From: Huaxiibacter chinensis
Lineage (GTDB): Bacteria > Pseudomonadota > Gammaproteobacteria > Enterobacterales > Enterobacteriaceae
Direction of reading: 5' to 3'
DNA: 64,000 bases
Assembly: GCF_022171985.1 (NCBI RefSeq)
Contig: NZ_JAJVHF010000004.1
Coordinates: 124,001 to 188,000, forward strand
Shown: positions 63,581-64,000 of the stretch, piece after piece
How the letters are laid out: each line of letters begins with the position of its first letter
How positions within the stretch are numbered: the stretch's first letter is position 1
Notes under the pieces: model-generated
Told to the model about the DNA's origin: nothing
Database searches by the model: none
The model's input: the letters and a program-made list of their open reading frames with translations, nothing else
Made by a program: the position numbers and the translations under genes

Positions 63581-64000
63581 GTAAAACCTCATCGTTATAG
63601 TAATGCCGCGCCGGGGCACGGTAATAACTCGACCGTTGCCGGGAGCTGTCTTGTAACGGGAGGGCGTAACGGGAAACAAATCCCGGAACGGCCCGAACCT
63701 TGCCAGTTGTAATCGTGCATAAGTCGGTATCCGTACCGCTAATTCCGATGATTAAACACCGGTAACGCATTCCGTCGGCTTATATGTTGCGACGGCGAAA
63801 AGATAACTTGTCATACAACTTTAAAAGGTGAGTGACATCACAAATGTGTGAATCTTTGTGTGGTCATTATTTACCGCCGACAAAGCCAGGGCTGGCGCGG
63901 CTTGCGCGAGGGTTTACTCCTTTCAGGGTAATTAATTTGTCGACGTTTATTGATCTAACTCACGAAAAAAACTACTGACGCTGGAAATTGGTGTGATAAC
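63581..64000. promoter_or_regulatory. exuT upstream control region
   Basis: No gene is seen in these 420 bases. In E. coli the divergent neighbour is uxaCA, which would begin beyond the window. AACTTGTCATACAACTT (63805-63821) is a palindromic candidate ExuR site, and a strong CRP site lies at 63827-63842. A weaker CRP-like match is near 63949-63964. Confidence 0.6.
63827..63842. promoter_or_regulatory. CRP-binding site upstream of exuT
   Basis: GGTGA-GTGACA-TCACA matches the consensus at nine of ten positions and lies 5 bases from the candidate ExuR palindrome. Confidence 0.7.

Overview
The window is chromosomal, mostly core DNA of an Enterobacter-like member of the Enterobacteriaceae. Nearly every protein reads as a close homologue of an E. 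coli K-12 protein and the gene order follows the E. coli 68-72 min region. The departures from K-12 are: no yhbX between argG and metY, a galactitol (gat) operon where K-12 has the aga genes, a DeoR regulator plus Nudix gene between rnpB and tdcA, and no tdcR, tdcF, tdcG or yhaL. I did not recognise any insertion sequence, prophage, integrase or CRISPR array. The species call is inference from gene content; no search was possible.

Layout. 1-351: 3' end of an M23-type peptidase gene. 559-2485: secG, tRNA-Leu(GAG), argG (minus strand, with a double ARG box). 2772-11977: tRNA-fMet and the transcription/translation cluster rimP-nusA-infB-rbfA-truB-rpsO-pnp. 12087-16449: nlpI, yrbN, deaD, mtr. 16496-23876: yhbW, ubiV-ubiU, ubiT, yhbS, yhbQ, yhbP, yhbO, yraR, yraQ. 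23914-28538: dolP, diaA, yraN, lpoA and the divergent rsmI.

28676-34978 (minus) is a complete galactitol PTS operon gatYZABCD-gatR with repeated CGAAAG boxes before gatY and before gatR. 35154-41414 is galactarate catabolism: garD (minus) divergent from garPLRK around a strong CRP site. rnpB (41447-41825) follows, with a duplicated 3' end and terminator. 41999-43421 is a divergent DeoR regulator/NudK-like pair with a helically phased operator-like repeat. 44063-50983 is tdcABCDE (anaerobic threonine breakdown), followed by cyuP-cyuA (cysteine uptake and desulfidation), yhaK, yhaJ and the paralogues yhaI and yhaH.

56775-63580 (minus) holds yqjG, yqjF, yqjDEK, yqjC, yqjA-mzrA, exuR and exuT. 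The window ends in the exuT upstream region, which has candidate ExuR and CRP sites.

The least explained items are the M23 gene before secG, a second copy of the tRNA-Leu 3' end beyond argG, a five-copy 12-bp tandem repeat after rsmI, and the DeoR/Nudix pair. I found no clear new multi-gene defence or mobile system; the window is dominated by housekeeping and carbon-source genes.
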